DNA from: an uncultured Pelagibacteraceae bacterium
GTDB lineage: Bacteria; Pseudomonadota; Alphaproteobacteria; Pelagibacterales; Pelagibacteraceae
Reading direction: 5' to 3'
Assembly: GCA_902533955.1 (NCBI GenBank)
Contig: CACANV010000012.1
Location: forward strand, 1 to 14,397
Length of the DNA: 14,397 nucleotides
This document shows positions 1-7,426 of this stretch, in pieces. Position 1 is the stretch's first letter, and each line of letters starts with the position of its first letter. The translations under genes and the position numbers were made by a program. The notes beneath the pieces are model-generated. The model saw only the letters and a program-made list of their open reading frames with translations, was not told where the DNA came from and did no database searches.

Positions 1-162
1 ACAGACAAAAATTTTAACAAACATAAAGAAATTTTAGAAAACAATTTAAAAAAAGATAATATTTCAATCATAGGATCTGTTATAAAAGCAACTTACGACG
101 GTCCTTTTACATTGCCAATGCTTAGAAGAAATGAAGTAATGTTTAAAGTTGATTTAAAATAA
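1..162 (+). CDS. SOUL-family heme-binding protein, C-terminal fragment
   Basis: Frame 1 is open from the window edge to a TAA at 160-162 and gives 53 residues, so the 5' part lies upstream of the window. The tail reads ATYDGPFTLPMLRRNEVMFK. The Y-D-x-P-[FW]-T-x-P-x-x-R-R-N-E-V pattern is the hallmark end of SOUL/heme-binding proteins, where it forms the last strands of the fold. Members bind heme or related tetrapyrroles, and many bacterial ones are small cytosolic or exported proteins. Whether this one has a signal peptide cannot be seen. Its stop shares one base with the ATG of the next gene (162), so the two are probably cotranscribed and translationally coupled. The family call is fairly firm from the tail alone; ligand and role are not. 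Confidence 0.75.
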   Translation, partial: TDKNFNKHKEILENNLKKDNISIIGSVIKATYDGPFTLPMLRRNEVMFKVDLK

Positions 163-1586
163 TGAAAAAAATTCAGAGAAATAATATTTGGATAGTTTTT
201 TTATGTTTTTTTTTGATTTTAGGTTCTGCCCGCTTTATTTATTCTACAGCTTTTAAAAGCAATGTTTCTCTATTTAATACATCCCATGGAATAAAATCTA
301 TTATTAACAGTGTAATAACTGATTTCGATAATATAGAATTTCATAACAGAAGATGGGGCCCTGTTGGAGTTGGTATTGTATTAAATGGAATAAAAACATT
401 TGATCCAGATGTAATTACAAAAAAAGAGTATTCGAAATGGCCAATATCTTCTCGAAAAAGTTATCCTTCTTTTGTATGGCGATTAACTCAATTTATTACT
501 TACGGTATAAGTATTTATTTTTTATTAAGTCTAGTTTCTGAATTTCAACAAACCAGGAATAAAGAAAAGTATTATACTTGGAGCGCTATTCTTATTTTTG
601 CGTCTCTTCAGTCTTCTGCTGCCATTTATGACATAAATAATGCTGGTGGTGGTATGTTTACAGCTTTTTTTATTATCGGCCATTTTTATTTCTTTCATAA
701 AAAGAAATATTTTTTTGCAGCTATTTTTATCATTATTGGTATTTATTATAGGTTACATCCAATAGTTTTTGCATTTCCATATTTTGTTTTTGCTTGCTTT
801 TCAAAAAATCATAGAAAATATGTGTATTACTTATTTTTAGTTGGAACGTTTATAGCTATAATTTCTTATCCTATTCAAGGTTTAAAATATGGATCTTTTT
901 ACCCCTTGTCGGTGATATATCATATTGGTGCAGAACCATTTAGTAGTGTTCCAGTTACAAGCCAAGAAGTTATAAATCCTTTATCTCTTATTTATAAAAT
1001 TATTAATGGTTTCGAAATTAATCGAAATGTTTTTATACCTTCAAAATTTCTAAGTTTTATTACTTCTTCATTTATAATTTTATTTATTTTAAGCAATATA
1101 TTGGCTGGATATATTTTAAGTAAATATGAATATATATGGAAAAATAACAATCAATTAAGATTATTATATTTATTTTTTTTTCAAATAGTCATTGGATACT
1201 TGTATCTAATTTTTTCTTTCGACGTATCTTTAGAACATTTGCTTAATTCTTTAATTAGTATCCTCGCCCCAATATTATTATTTTCAATAACAATTAATAA
1301 TTTAACTATTTTGAAAAATTTCAAAGTAATATGCTTTATATTTTTTTATTTTTTTGGCCTAACTCTTGTGGGAGGATTATTACCCATATCAATTGTAAGC
1401 ATAATTATACCATTTGATTTAATTGATAAGATAGTTGGAGATAATACAGCTCATATTGGAAATTATGGAAGATTTATTTGGTATCATATACCTTTATTGG
1501 GATTGTTGATTATTGGAATTGTTACCTATTTTTATTCAAAATATTTATTAAAATTTACCAAATCTAAATTTCCAGGAAATATATAA
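162..1586 (+). CDS. Polytopic membrane protein, probable GT-C (GT87/DUF2029-like) glycosyltransferase
   Basis: This is a 474-residue integral membrane protein with roughly ten to twelve hydrophobic segments: residues 9-30, 111-128, 138-156, 163-214, 220-238, 296-320, 333-380, 388-418 and 440-463. The first extracytoplasmic loop (about 31-108) carries D54, D56, E59 and H61 followed by RRWGP, which is where GT-C enzymes place catalytic acidic residues. Residues 191-212 (IIGIYYRLHPIVFAFPYF) resemble the K/R-x-x-P membrane turn of GT87/DUF2029 mannosyltransferases. Such enzymes transfer a sugar from a polyprenyl-phosphate donor on the outer face of the inner membrane. The convergent neighbour (1548-2273) would make exactly that kind of donor. 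The ATG overlaps the upstream stop by one base, and the last 39 bases overlap the neighbour's 3' end. The family is inferred from topology and weak motifs; it could be another polytopic protein. Confidence 0.55.
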   Translation: MKKIQRNNIWIVFLCFFLILGSARFIYSTAFKSNVSLFNTSHGIKSIINSVITDFDNIEFHNRRWGPVGVGIVLNGIKTFDPDVITKKEYSKWPISSRKSYPSFVWRLTQFITYGISIYFLLSLVSEFQQTRNKEKYYTWSAILIFASLQSSAAIYDINNAGGGMFTAFFIIGHFYFFHKKKYFFAAIFIIIGIYYRLHPIVFAFPYFVFACFSKNHRKYVYYLFLVGTFIAIISYPIQGLKYGSFYPLSVIYHIGAEPFSSVPVTSQEVINPLSLIYKIINGFEINRNVFIPSKFLSFITSSFIILFILSNILAGYILSKYEYIWKNNNQLRLLYLFFFQIVIGYLYLIFSFDVSLEHLLNSLISILAPILLFSITINNLTILKNFKVICFIFFYFFGLTLVGGLLPISIVSIIIPFDLIDKIVGDNTAHIGNYGRFIWYHIPLLGLLIIGIVTYFYSKYLLKFTKSKFPGNI

Positions 1587-2273
1587 TATTGATATTAAAG
1601 CGTTTATAATTTCTTTAAAATTCACATTACTTTCTCCTCTAATCCTATTATTAAAAGTAATTGGAAAACTAGTGATTGTAAAATTTCCCTTCAATAAAAT
1701 TGCAATAATTTCACTAAGACTGATGAAGCCTGAAGAGTTTATCTTTTTTGTTAATAAGTATTTTATCGTTTTTCTTGAATAAAATCTGAAACCATTTGTA
1801 TAATCATATATACTTCTATCTAAAAGAATACGTATAAACTGATTTGCAAAATAACTAAAAATTTTTCTTTTTTTTGGCCAGTTAATTACAGTGCCATTGG
1901 GATATCTTGACCCAATAACTAAATCAAAATTTTTAACTAATTTTTTACCTATATGAATTTCATCTGGTGAGTGTGAAAAATCACAATCCATTTCTATGAA
2001 AATTTCAATATCTTCTAAATTATTATAACCCCACTTTAAACCATCTAATACAGCGCTTCCTCTTCCTAATTTATTAGGTCTTTTAATTAGATGAACTTTA
2101 TCTTTGTAATTTTTATCAATTAAAAATTTTTCTATAGTTGAAATTGTTTGATCGGGACTGTTATCATCTACAACTACTATATAATTATTTTCACTTTGAT
2201 TTGATATTTTCTCAATTAAATCAGTTATATCATTACTCTCGTTATATGAAGGCAAAACAACTAAGGTTTTCAT
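1548..2273 (-). CDS. GT2 glycosyltransferase, polyprenyl-phosphate mannose synthase (DPM1/Ppm1) type
   Basis: This is a 241-residue GT-A enzyme without C-terminal membrane helices, the usual size of soluble DPM1/Ppm1 catalytic proteins. Motifs run in family order: LPSYNE (7-12), VVVDDNSPDQT (33-43) for nucleotide-sugar binding, KRPNKLGRGSAVLDGLKWGY (64-83), MDCDFSHSP (95-103) with D96 and D98 as the metal-binding DxD-type pair, GSRYPNGTVINWPKKRK (121-137), and DYTNGFRFYS (157-166). Members transfer mannose (less often glucose or another sugar) from a nucleotide donor to polyprenyl phosphate at the cytoplasmic face; the product is then used by GT-C enzymes. The sugar cannot be fixed from sequence. 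The gene ends inside the 3' end of the convergent GT-C-like gene and is divergent from the operon starting at 2348. The strong ATG at 2271-2273 is the only sensible start because the YNE motif follows at once. Confidence 0.88.
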   Translation of the reverse strand: MKTLVVLPSYNESNDITDLIEKISNQSENNYIVVVDDNSPDQTISTIEKFLIDKNYKDKVHLIKRPNKLGRGSAVLDGLKWGYNNLEDIEIFIEMDCDFSHSPDEIHIGKKLVKNFDLVIGSRYPNGTVINWPKKRKIFSYFANQFIRILLDRSIYDYTNGFRFYSRKTIKYLLTKKINSSGFISLSEIIAILLKGNFTITSFPITFNNRIRGESNVNFKEIINALISILYISWKFRFGKF

Positions 2274-2347
2274 TTAATATATTTATTTTGTATTAATTAT
2301 ATTAGATAAAACGAATATTATACTATAAGATTATTTAACAATATATT
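2274..2347. promoter_or_regulatory. Divergent intergenic region with presumed promoters
   Basis: These 74 bases separate the minus-strand GT2 gene from the plus-strand exported-protein operon, so both promoters should be here. The sequence is almost entirely A/T. A TATACT at 2319-2324 is a possible -10 element for the plus direction, but no convincing -35 box lies at the right distance, and the composition makes chance matches easy. No operator-like palindrome stands out. Confidence 0.3.
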
Positions 2348-3277
2348 ATGTTGAAAAACTTCATAATTGGCTCAATTTTATTGCTATTTTTCTGTAAATC
2401 GAGTTTTTCTCAAGCAGTTAAAATAAATAAGCTATCAAACAACAAAGAGACTTATGAAAAAATGGAAATGTTGTTTGGAAATTATAAAATATATACTCAT
2501 AGGCCAGGTGGCATAAAAATAAAAAGACTATCTGATAACAAACAATTAGTAGTTTTTTCAGATAAATTTAAAATTAAATTTTATAACGAAGGTGATAAAA
2601 TTTTTGATTTTATTTTAGATGAAAAAAAAGAAAATATTTCAGTTAGATACAACGATATAGAATTATTTAGTTGGAAAGGAAAATATGTTCCTAGACATCA
2701 AGCATATTTTTTTCAAATTCTTACCTATGATAATAAGCCTTTCCATTATTATATAAAATTAATTGGTGGCAAACCTTCGGTTGCTTTAAATATGCAAAAG
2801 TTTGATACTAAAATTGCAAAAGCAGTTAGTAAAGCAAAAACCAGAATTGCAGCCAAATACAATATTACTCCTGAACAAATAGATTTAATTTTAAAAAAAA
2901 GACAAAGAACTGTAGATAAAAAGATTGAAAAAATTGTAGGAGAGGAAAAAAAAGTTATTGAAAAAACAATGGATAATAAAATCCAAAAAGTAATAGATAA
3001 TAGTTTACAAGCATCAATAAATAGCGAACTTGCTAGCCAAATTGAGGATACAATAGGACAAGAAATTGCAAAAGAATTTGACTCAATTTTAATTGATGGG
3101 ATGGAACAAGAGTTTGCGTCAATAGTTGATGATGCAATTCAAGAAGCAATAAACGAAGGTATATCTGAAGCAACAGCAGAAGCTGCTATTAGGGCAATAA
3201 TGGATGTTCTTGCAGCTGGGGGCACTGAAGAAGAAGCAATGGCGGCATGCAAAGCTATTGCTGGAGATGCCTGTTAA
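2348..3277 (+). CDS. Exported coiled-coil/Ala-rich protein of unknown function (operon gene 1)
   Basis: I do not recognise a named family. The 309-residue product starts with a Sec-type signal peptide (basic MLKN, hydrophobic 5-16, probable cleavage after SFSQA near residue 23), so it is likely periplasmic or outside the cell. C16 does not sit in a good lipobox. Residues 40-150 are a beta-rich, mixed segment (GNYKIYTHRPGGIKIKRL, SWKGKYVPRHQAYFF). Residues 155-260 are charged and helical, probably a coiled coil (VDKKIEKIVGEEKKVIEK). The end (262-309) changes to an Ala/Glu-rich helix finishing EEEAMAACKAIAGDAC, with C301 and C309 able to form a disulfide after export. The next gene starts two bases after the stop, so this is the first gene of a three-gene operon. 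A structural or scaffold role is possible but only inferred. Confidence 0.8.
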   Translation: MLKNFIIGSILLLFFCKSSFSQAVKINKLSNNKETYEKMEMLFGNYKIYTHRPGGIKIKRLSDNKQLVVFSDKFKIKFYNEGDKIFDFILDEKKENISVRYNDIELFSWKGKYVPRHQAYFFQILTYDNKPFHYYIKLIGGKPSVALNMQKFDTKIAKAVSKAKTRIAAKYNITPEQIDLILKKRQRTVDKKIEKIVGEEKKVIEKTMDNKIQKVIDNSLQASINSELASQIEDTIGQEIAKEFDSILIDGMEQEFASIVDDAIQEAINEGISEATAEAAIRAIMDVLAAGGTEEEAMAACKAIAGDAC

Positions 3278-3279
3278 TT

Positions 3280-5340
3280 ATGAAAAAGATCATTTTGATC
3301 TTATTTTTTAGCTTTATTTGGATAGCTAACACAGTAAACGCCGAAAGTATTGTAGAAGAATTAACTAAACTAAATAATCTCTATAAAGAAGGAGCCATTT
3401 CTAAAGAAGAATTTTCAAAAGCTAAATCAATTCTTTTTCAATCTAGATCGGAAGAACAATCAACAGAGCCTGAAAAGAAAAAAGAAACTAAAAAAGCTAA
3501 AAAAAAGAAAGAAAAAAAGACTAAAAAGGTTAAAAAAACTCAAGATAAAAAGAAAAAAAAAATAGCTAAAATAAAAACTTTTGAAGAAGATTTAAGCAAA
3601 ACTTATATAACTTTAAGTGAGCTTGAGGAACTTGGAACTTACAAAAAAATAGAAAACTTGCCTGATGGTATGTTTAAAGTAAAAATGTCATCAAAAGGGA
3701 AAGCTCGGGAAGCAATGATGAATATGTATGACACCTTTGTGAAGAAGCCAAAACTAATGGAAAAATATCCTGAAAATATGATGAAGGCAATGGGTTATTT
3801 TGAAATTTTTTATAATCAACAACTTGATGATAAAAAAAAATCGATAAAAAAATTTAAAGAAAACTATCCAAATATAAACTGGAAAACAAAAAAAGATGTA
3901 AAAACTTTATATTCTTTAAATAAAGCAAGAAAGACAATGAGAGAATCTATGAGTTTAAGTTTAGATGATAAAATTGAAGATGCACTTGAAAGATATATGT
4001 TAATGCATGATTTTTTAGCACAAGCTGAAAAGCTTGAAAATAAACTTACTACTAAAGAAAAAAAATTAAAAAAAGAAAGTTCAAAATTTAAAAAAAATTA
4101 TGGTTCATTTAAAAAAACGCTTGAATTAAAAAGTGAAAAAAGAATTGATCAAAAAACTTTTAAAAAAGATTTAACAAAAAATGTCAAAAAAGTAAAAAAA
4201 TCATTGGCAACTTTATCTAATATAGATTCAAAAACTGACGATTTGTATATAACAGTAGGCAATATTTTTGAAAATTCACTAGATGTATTAAATGGTTGTG
4301 GTGAAAATTGTAGCAGAAAAGACCTCCTAACAGTAATTGATAGTGTTAAATTTAATAATGCAATTTTAAAAGAAGCTGAAGTAGATCTTATAAAGAAAAA
4401 ATATTATCAAGATATGGAAAATGTCAGTATGGAAAATCTTAAAGAAGAAGAAACCGCATCAATAGCCTTAGTTTCTAACAGCCTTAAAATTCAAAAAAAT
4501 AATACTCATAAAGAATTACAAGAATCTGTATTAAATCTAGAAAGCAATGGTTTTAATATAGATCAACATTTGGATAAATTGGAAGCAGATGGTTTTGAAA
4601 TTGAATCAATTACAATGTCTTTTGACACTTTTGATAATATGAAAAAATGGACAATGAAAGATTGGTCAAAATCATGGAGAGGAGAAATTCCAACCGAGAT
4701 TAAAGATAACTCTGGTAACTTAATAGAATTTACAAAAGAAAACATTGAAGACCTGAAAGCACAACTTGCTATTAATTCTTTTAATTCGATGATTGATGCG
4801 CCGGCGGTAAAGGAATCTGTAAATGAAAGTATAAAAGATATAGCTCAAGCAATTACTGAAAGTGGTGGCTTTGATGTAGATGCATGGTTAAATCAAGACT
4901 TCACTATAACTTTAAATAATTATAGCCAACTTGTTGGTAATACTCTTGGAATTAAACTTAATGACTTTAATGATTTAACCAGAGCTGCAAATGAATGGTA
5001 TGGAAGTGACATGACAGCTGAAGAATATGGCGCACATTGGGAAACTGCCCAATATTATGATAGCTCATCCAGTTGGGGAGATGTTACTATGGGAGTTGAT
5101 TTAATTAATCAAGTTGGTTCATTTGAAGCTGCTTCAATTGCTAAAAATTTAGGAACAAGCCTTCAAACTGTTGCCGATTCTATTGAAGCTGCTGCTGCAG
5201 TTGGAATTTCAACTGATTTGGAAGCTGCTGCTCAAGGTTTAGGATATGGAAGTTTCGCTGAAGCTGTCGCTGCATACAATGCGCAATACGGAACAAATTA
5301 TACTGAAGCAGAAGCCAAAGAAGCTTTGGGACAAAAGTAA
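3280..5340 (+). CDS. Large exported Lys-rich protein with SHOCT-like N terminus and C-terminal repeats (operon gene 2)
   Basis: I chose ATG 3280 (686 residues) over the longer in-frame start at 3247. MKKIILILFF...TVNA is a clear signal peptide, 3280 lies two bases after the previous stop, and a GGAG occurs at 3263-3266. After cleavage near residue 21, residues 24-52 (ELTKLNNLYKEGAISKEEFS) match the SHOCT helix pair, a short oligomerisation or anchoring module. A poly-Lys linker follows (66-98), then a long charged helical region (about 100-420) with a close Cys pair, C340 and C344. The C-terminal 180 residues are Ala/Gly-rich, not Lys-rich, and hold two copies of a motif (556-583 and 654-683) also found once in the protease encoded next. 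No enzyme motif is visible. A surface or periplasmic structural protein or a protease partner are both possible. A ten-A run at 3553-3562 is a potential slippage tract. Confidence 0.8.
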   Translation: MKKIILILFFSFIWIANTVNAESIVEELTKLNNLYKEGAISKEEFSKAKSILFQSRSEEQSTEPEKKKETKKAKKKKEKKTKKVKKTQDKKKKKIAKIKTFEEDLSKTYITLSELEELGTYKKIENLPDGMFKVKMSSKGKAREAMMNMYDTFVKKPKLMEKYPENMMKAMGYFEIFYNQQLDDKKKSIKKFKENYPNINWKTKKDVKTLYSLNKARKTMRESMSLSLDDKIEDALERYMLMHDFLAQAEKLENKLTTKEKKLKKESSKFKKNYGSFKKTLELKSEKRIDQKTFKKDLTKNVKKVKKSLATLSNIDSKTDDLYITVGNIFENSLDVLNGCGENCSRKDLLTVIDSVKFNNAILKEAEVDLIKKKYYQDMENVSMENLKEEETASIALVSNSLKIQKNNTHKELQESVLNLESNGFNIDQHLDKLEADGFEIESITMSFDTFDNMKKWTMKDWSKSWRGEIPTEIKDNSGNLIEFTKENIEDLKAQLAINSFNSMIDAPAVKESVNESIKDIAQAITESGGFDVDAWLNQDFTITLNNYSQLVGNTLGIKLNDFNDLTRAANEWYGSDMTAEEYGAHWETAQYYDSSSSWGDVTMGVDLINQVGSFEAASIAKNLGTSLQTVADSIEAAAAVGISTDLEAAAQGLGYGSFAEAVAAYNAQYGTNYTEAEAKEALGQK
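4945..5028 (+). repeat. Protein-level repeat, copy 1 (operon gene 2)
   Basis: This codes for LGIKLNDFNDLTRAANEWYG followed by SDMTAEEY (residues 556-583). It lines up with copy 2 as LG[IY]..[DS]F.[DE]...A.N..YG...T..E, with a small insertion (KLN against G) near the start. The match is at protein level only. Confidence 0.55.
5239..5328 (+). repeat. Protein-level repeat, copy 2 (operon gene 2 C terminus)
   Basis: This codes for LGYGSFAEAVAAYNAQYGTN followed by YTEAEAKEAL (residues 654-683). It is preceded by DLEAAAQG, as the copy in the protease gene is preceded by DPEAAALQ, so the similarity between genes 2 and 3 extends over about 35 residues. Confidence 0.65.
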
Positions 5341-5349
5341 ATTTAAATA

Positions 5350-7242
5350 ATGATGAAAAAACTACTAAATTTTTTAATTCTAATTTTGCTTATATGCAAC
5401 ACTTCTTTAGTTTTTGCAGCATCAAAAATTGGAAAAGGAGACATCATTTTAAGTGAAAATGTTTTAAAAGAATTTATTAAATTTTTAAGAAATGAATATG
5501 CAGTATCTTTTGTTGTAACACCTGATGGTAAATATTTTTCTTACGGCATTTGTGGAGCTCAAAGATGTAAAAACACCATGAATACAACTTTAAAATGGTG
5601 TAAAGAAAAATCAGGTAAAAAATGTTTTGTATTTGCACAAAGAAAAAAAAAGAAAAAAATTATTCGATGGGATAAAGCAGATTATATTTTTCCAAGCGAG
5701 GAATGGAATTATAATGAATGGGCAAAAAAACCCACATCTAACAATCTTGGTATTTCAAAAAATTTAACAGATGAAGATATATTTAATGTTTTAAATAATT
5801 TTGGTTTTGTAAATTTTAAAACAAATAAAATAATTACCGCAGACAAAGATAAACCAAAAACTGAAGAAAATTTAGAAGGTATAAATGTTTCAAAATCTCA
5901 AATTGAGGAAATCATAGATTTTTTTTCAGAGTCTTATCAAAATAAAATACCAATTGATCCTGAGGCTGCTGCATTACAATTTGGTTATAAAAATTTTGAA
6001 GAATTTGCTAAACAATATTTAAAACTATTTAAATTAACCGACATTTCAGTTGATGAAATAAAAGAATTTTTAGAGGGAACAGATACAACTGTAATCATTG
6101 ATCAATCACAAGAAAATTTAGACAAATTATATTCACTTATAATAAATGATAAATATTTTAGAAAAAAAACTACATATTTTAAAAGATGGAAGAAAGGTAA
6201 AGTGGATGGAAATATAATTAGTGAAATGGCACTCGCCGCTTATATAAACTATGAAAAAGAGATGGCAAAAATTACAAAAAATCCTAACTTAAAAAAAATA
6301 AGTCGTTTTACTTGGGATTGGGGATACACATGGGGAGCAGGCTATAAACCATATGAACACGCATTAAAAGGATGTGAAGAGGATGCAAAAAAACATAAAC
6401 TATTTGGTGGTGAGTGTATGATTATAGATTGGCGAAATCCAGGAAATGGTGAAATAATAAACATGTTAAAGCCAAATCTTAAGCTTGCTCAACGTATGGA
6501 GGAATTAAAAAAGCAAAAATTAAAGACAAAGAAAAAGAAAACTATTGCAAAGGTAGAAGAAAAAACAAAAGAGCCTGCTATAACTTCTGATTTAACTATT
6601 CCAGTTCAAATTTATCTAGTGCAAGTTAATAAACCTAATTTTAAATCTAGAATAACAGAAGATGAAGTAAGAAAAGATTTTAATGTTGCAAATAAAATAT
6701 GGAATAAAAAGGGTTTTGATTTTAAAATTTTAGAAATAGCAAAAGTTAATGGAAATGCAAAAAAAATAGAAAAAGATTTAAAGTGGATAAATAATAAATA
6801 TATCAAATCACTAAGAATTGATCATAAAGAACAAAAAATTAAATCAAAAAATCAAAAAAGATATAATCAAATTCTTTTTAAACTAATTGGTTCTAAAAAA
6901 AATAGAAACAAAAATGCAATTAATGTTTTTTATATTCCTTACATGCCAAGCAAATTAGCTTGTGGTGTGGCTTATTCATATTCTCTTAATAAATCAAGCT
7001 TTCAGATTAATGAATTAAGGAGACAAAACCTTGGATTTATTATCATAGGTGAGAAATCAGAATGCAAAAGTAGAGGTAGAACAGTAGCCCATGAATTAGG
7101 TCATATGTTTTCTTTAGGTCATAAACATAATCAAAAAACTGATTTAATGATGTGGGGAAGTGGAACTCAAATCCAGAATTGGCAAATTAGTAAATTTATC
7201 CAATATCACAGTAAATATTTGAAGAAAAGATTGTCTTTTTAA
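5350..7242 (+). CDS. Exported multidomain metzincin-type zinc metalloprotease (operon gene 3)
   Basis: The 630-residue product (ATG 5350 or 5353) begins with a signal peptide (about 1-24, VFAAS). Two Cys-paired modules look like one another: residues 62-98 (SYGICGA, C68/C73/C84/C92) and 322-362 (WGYTWGAGYKPYEHALKGCE, C342/C357); both loosely recall DUF4189-type domains. Between them, residues 203-241 carry the motif shared with gene 2. A Lys-rich linker (386-402) leads to the catalytic domain: ITEDEVRKDFNVANKIWNKK (435-454) is the typical first helix of pappalysin/matrixin-like metzincins, HELGHMFSLGH (581-591) gives zinc ligands H581, H585 and H591 and catalytic E582, and M600/M601 form the Met-turn. 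C538 and C572 may pair. Position 588 is Ser where the family consensus has Gly. The protein should cut peptides outside the cytoplasm; the target is unknown, and gene 1 or 2 products are candidates. Confidence 0.87.
   Translation: MMKKLLNFLILILLICNTSLVFAASKIGKGDIILSENVLKEFIKFLRNEYAVSFVVTPDGKYFSYGICGAQRCKNTMNTTLKWCKEKSGKKCFVFAQRKKKKKIIRWDKADYIFPSEEWNYNEWAKKPTSNNLGISKNLTDEDIFNVLNNFGFVNFKTNKIITADKDKPKTEENLEGINVSKSQIEEIIDFFSESYQNKIPIDPEAAALQFGYKNFEEFAKQYLKLFKLTDISVDEIKEFLEGTDTTVIIDQSQENLDKLYSLIINDKYFRKKTTYFKRWKKGKVDGNIISEMALAAYINYEKEMAKITKNPNLKKISRFTWDWGYTWGAGYKPYEHALKGCEEDAKKHKLFGGECMIIDWRNPGNGEIINMLKPNLKLAQRMEELKKQKLKTKKKKTIAKVEEKTKEPAITSDLTIPVQIYLVQVNKPNFKSRITEDEVRKDFNVANKIWNKKGFDFKILEIAKVNGNAKKIEKDLKWINNKYIKSLRIDHKEQKIKSKNQKRYNQILFKLIGSKKNRNKNAINVFYIPYMPSKLACGVAYSYSLNKSSFQINELRRQNLGFIIIGEKSECKSRGRTVAHELGHMFSLGHKHNQKTDLMMWGSGTQIQNWQISKFIQYHSKYLKKRLSF
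5956..6072 (+). repeat. Protein-level repeat, copy 3 (in the metalloprotease gene)
   Basis: Residues 203-241 read DPEAAALQFGYKNFEEFAKQ then YLKLFKLTDISVDEIKEFL. They match copy 2 of the preceding gene as D.EAAA...GY..F.E....Y......T..S/T..E.KE.L. The two proteins otherwise look unrelated. Confidence 0.6.
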
Positions 7243-7426
7243 ATTTTAATGAATAAAGATAACTGTTAACTTACCTATCTCACACTAGTTATGCGGACTA
7301 TTTATAATTCATAAAAAATTAATCGCATAAAGATTTACTAAAAACTCCTCTGAAACTGGATACAAACTGGAAACAAAAGAGATAAATCAAATGGTGAATT
7401 TAATTCAAATTTGATAGCATTTAATT
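7243..7426. other. Intergenic region between the two envelope operons
   Basis: These 184 bases hold no coding sequence of note. A TATAAT at 7303-7308 could be a -10 element for the next operon, but no good -35 box is present. No strong hairpin followed by a T-run was found for ending the upstream operon. The main content is the 33-base direct repeat at 7354-7386, described separately. Confidence 0.5.
7354..7386 (+). repeat. 33-base direct repeat, left copy
   Basis: The copy starts aactggatacaaactgg and ends aaacaaaagagataaa. It contains two tandem 11-base units (aactggatac-a / aactggaaac-a). It matches the right copy at 10352-10384 in 29 of 33 positions in the same orientation; the differences are at positions 7, 8, 18 and 25. 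It ends 40 bases before the start codon of the TerB-like gene. It could be a recombination (att-like) site or a shared regulator site. Confidence 0.8.

Noticed and set aside
3247..3279. Longer in-frame start for the large exported Lys-rich protein
   Set aside because: It would add 11 residues (MQSYCWRCLLI) ahead of an obvious signal peptide and overlap the upstream coding sequence; the ATG at 3280 gives a clean signal peptide and a two-base gap.
4563..4745. Open frames antisense to the exported proteins, moeA, the amidinotransferase and the permease
   Set aside because: They lie wholly inside well-supported genes, lack conserved motifs and have the composition expected of shadows in A/T-rich DNA.
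7215..7260. Rho-independent terminator after the metalloprotease gene
   Set aside because: The only pairing (TGTCTTT with AAAGATA) is weak, includes a mismatch or wobble, lies partly in the coding sequence and has no following T-run.
7354..7386. Reading the 33-base repeats as CRISPR repeats or integron attC sites
   Set aside because: There are only two copies 3 kb apart with no spacers, and the units are direct repeats with no inverted-repeat structure of the attC kind.
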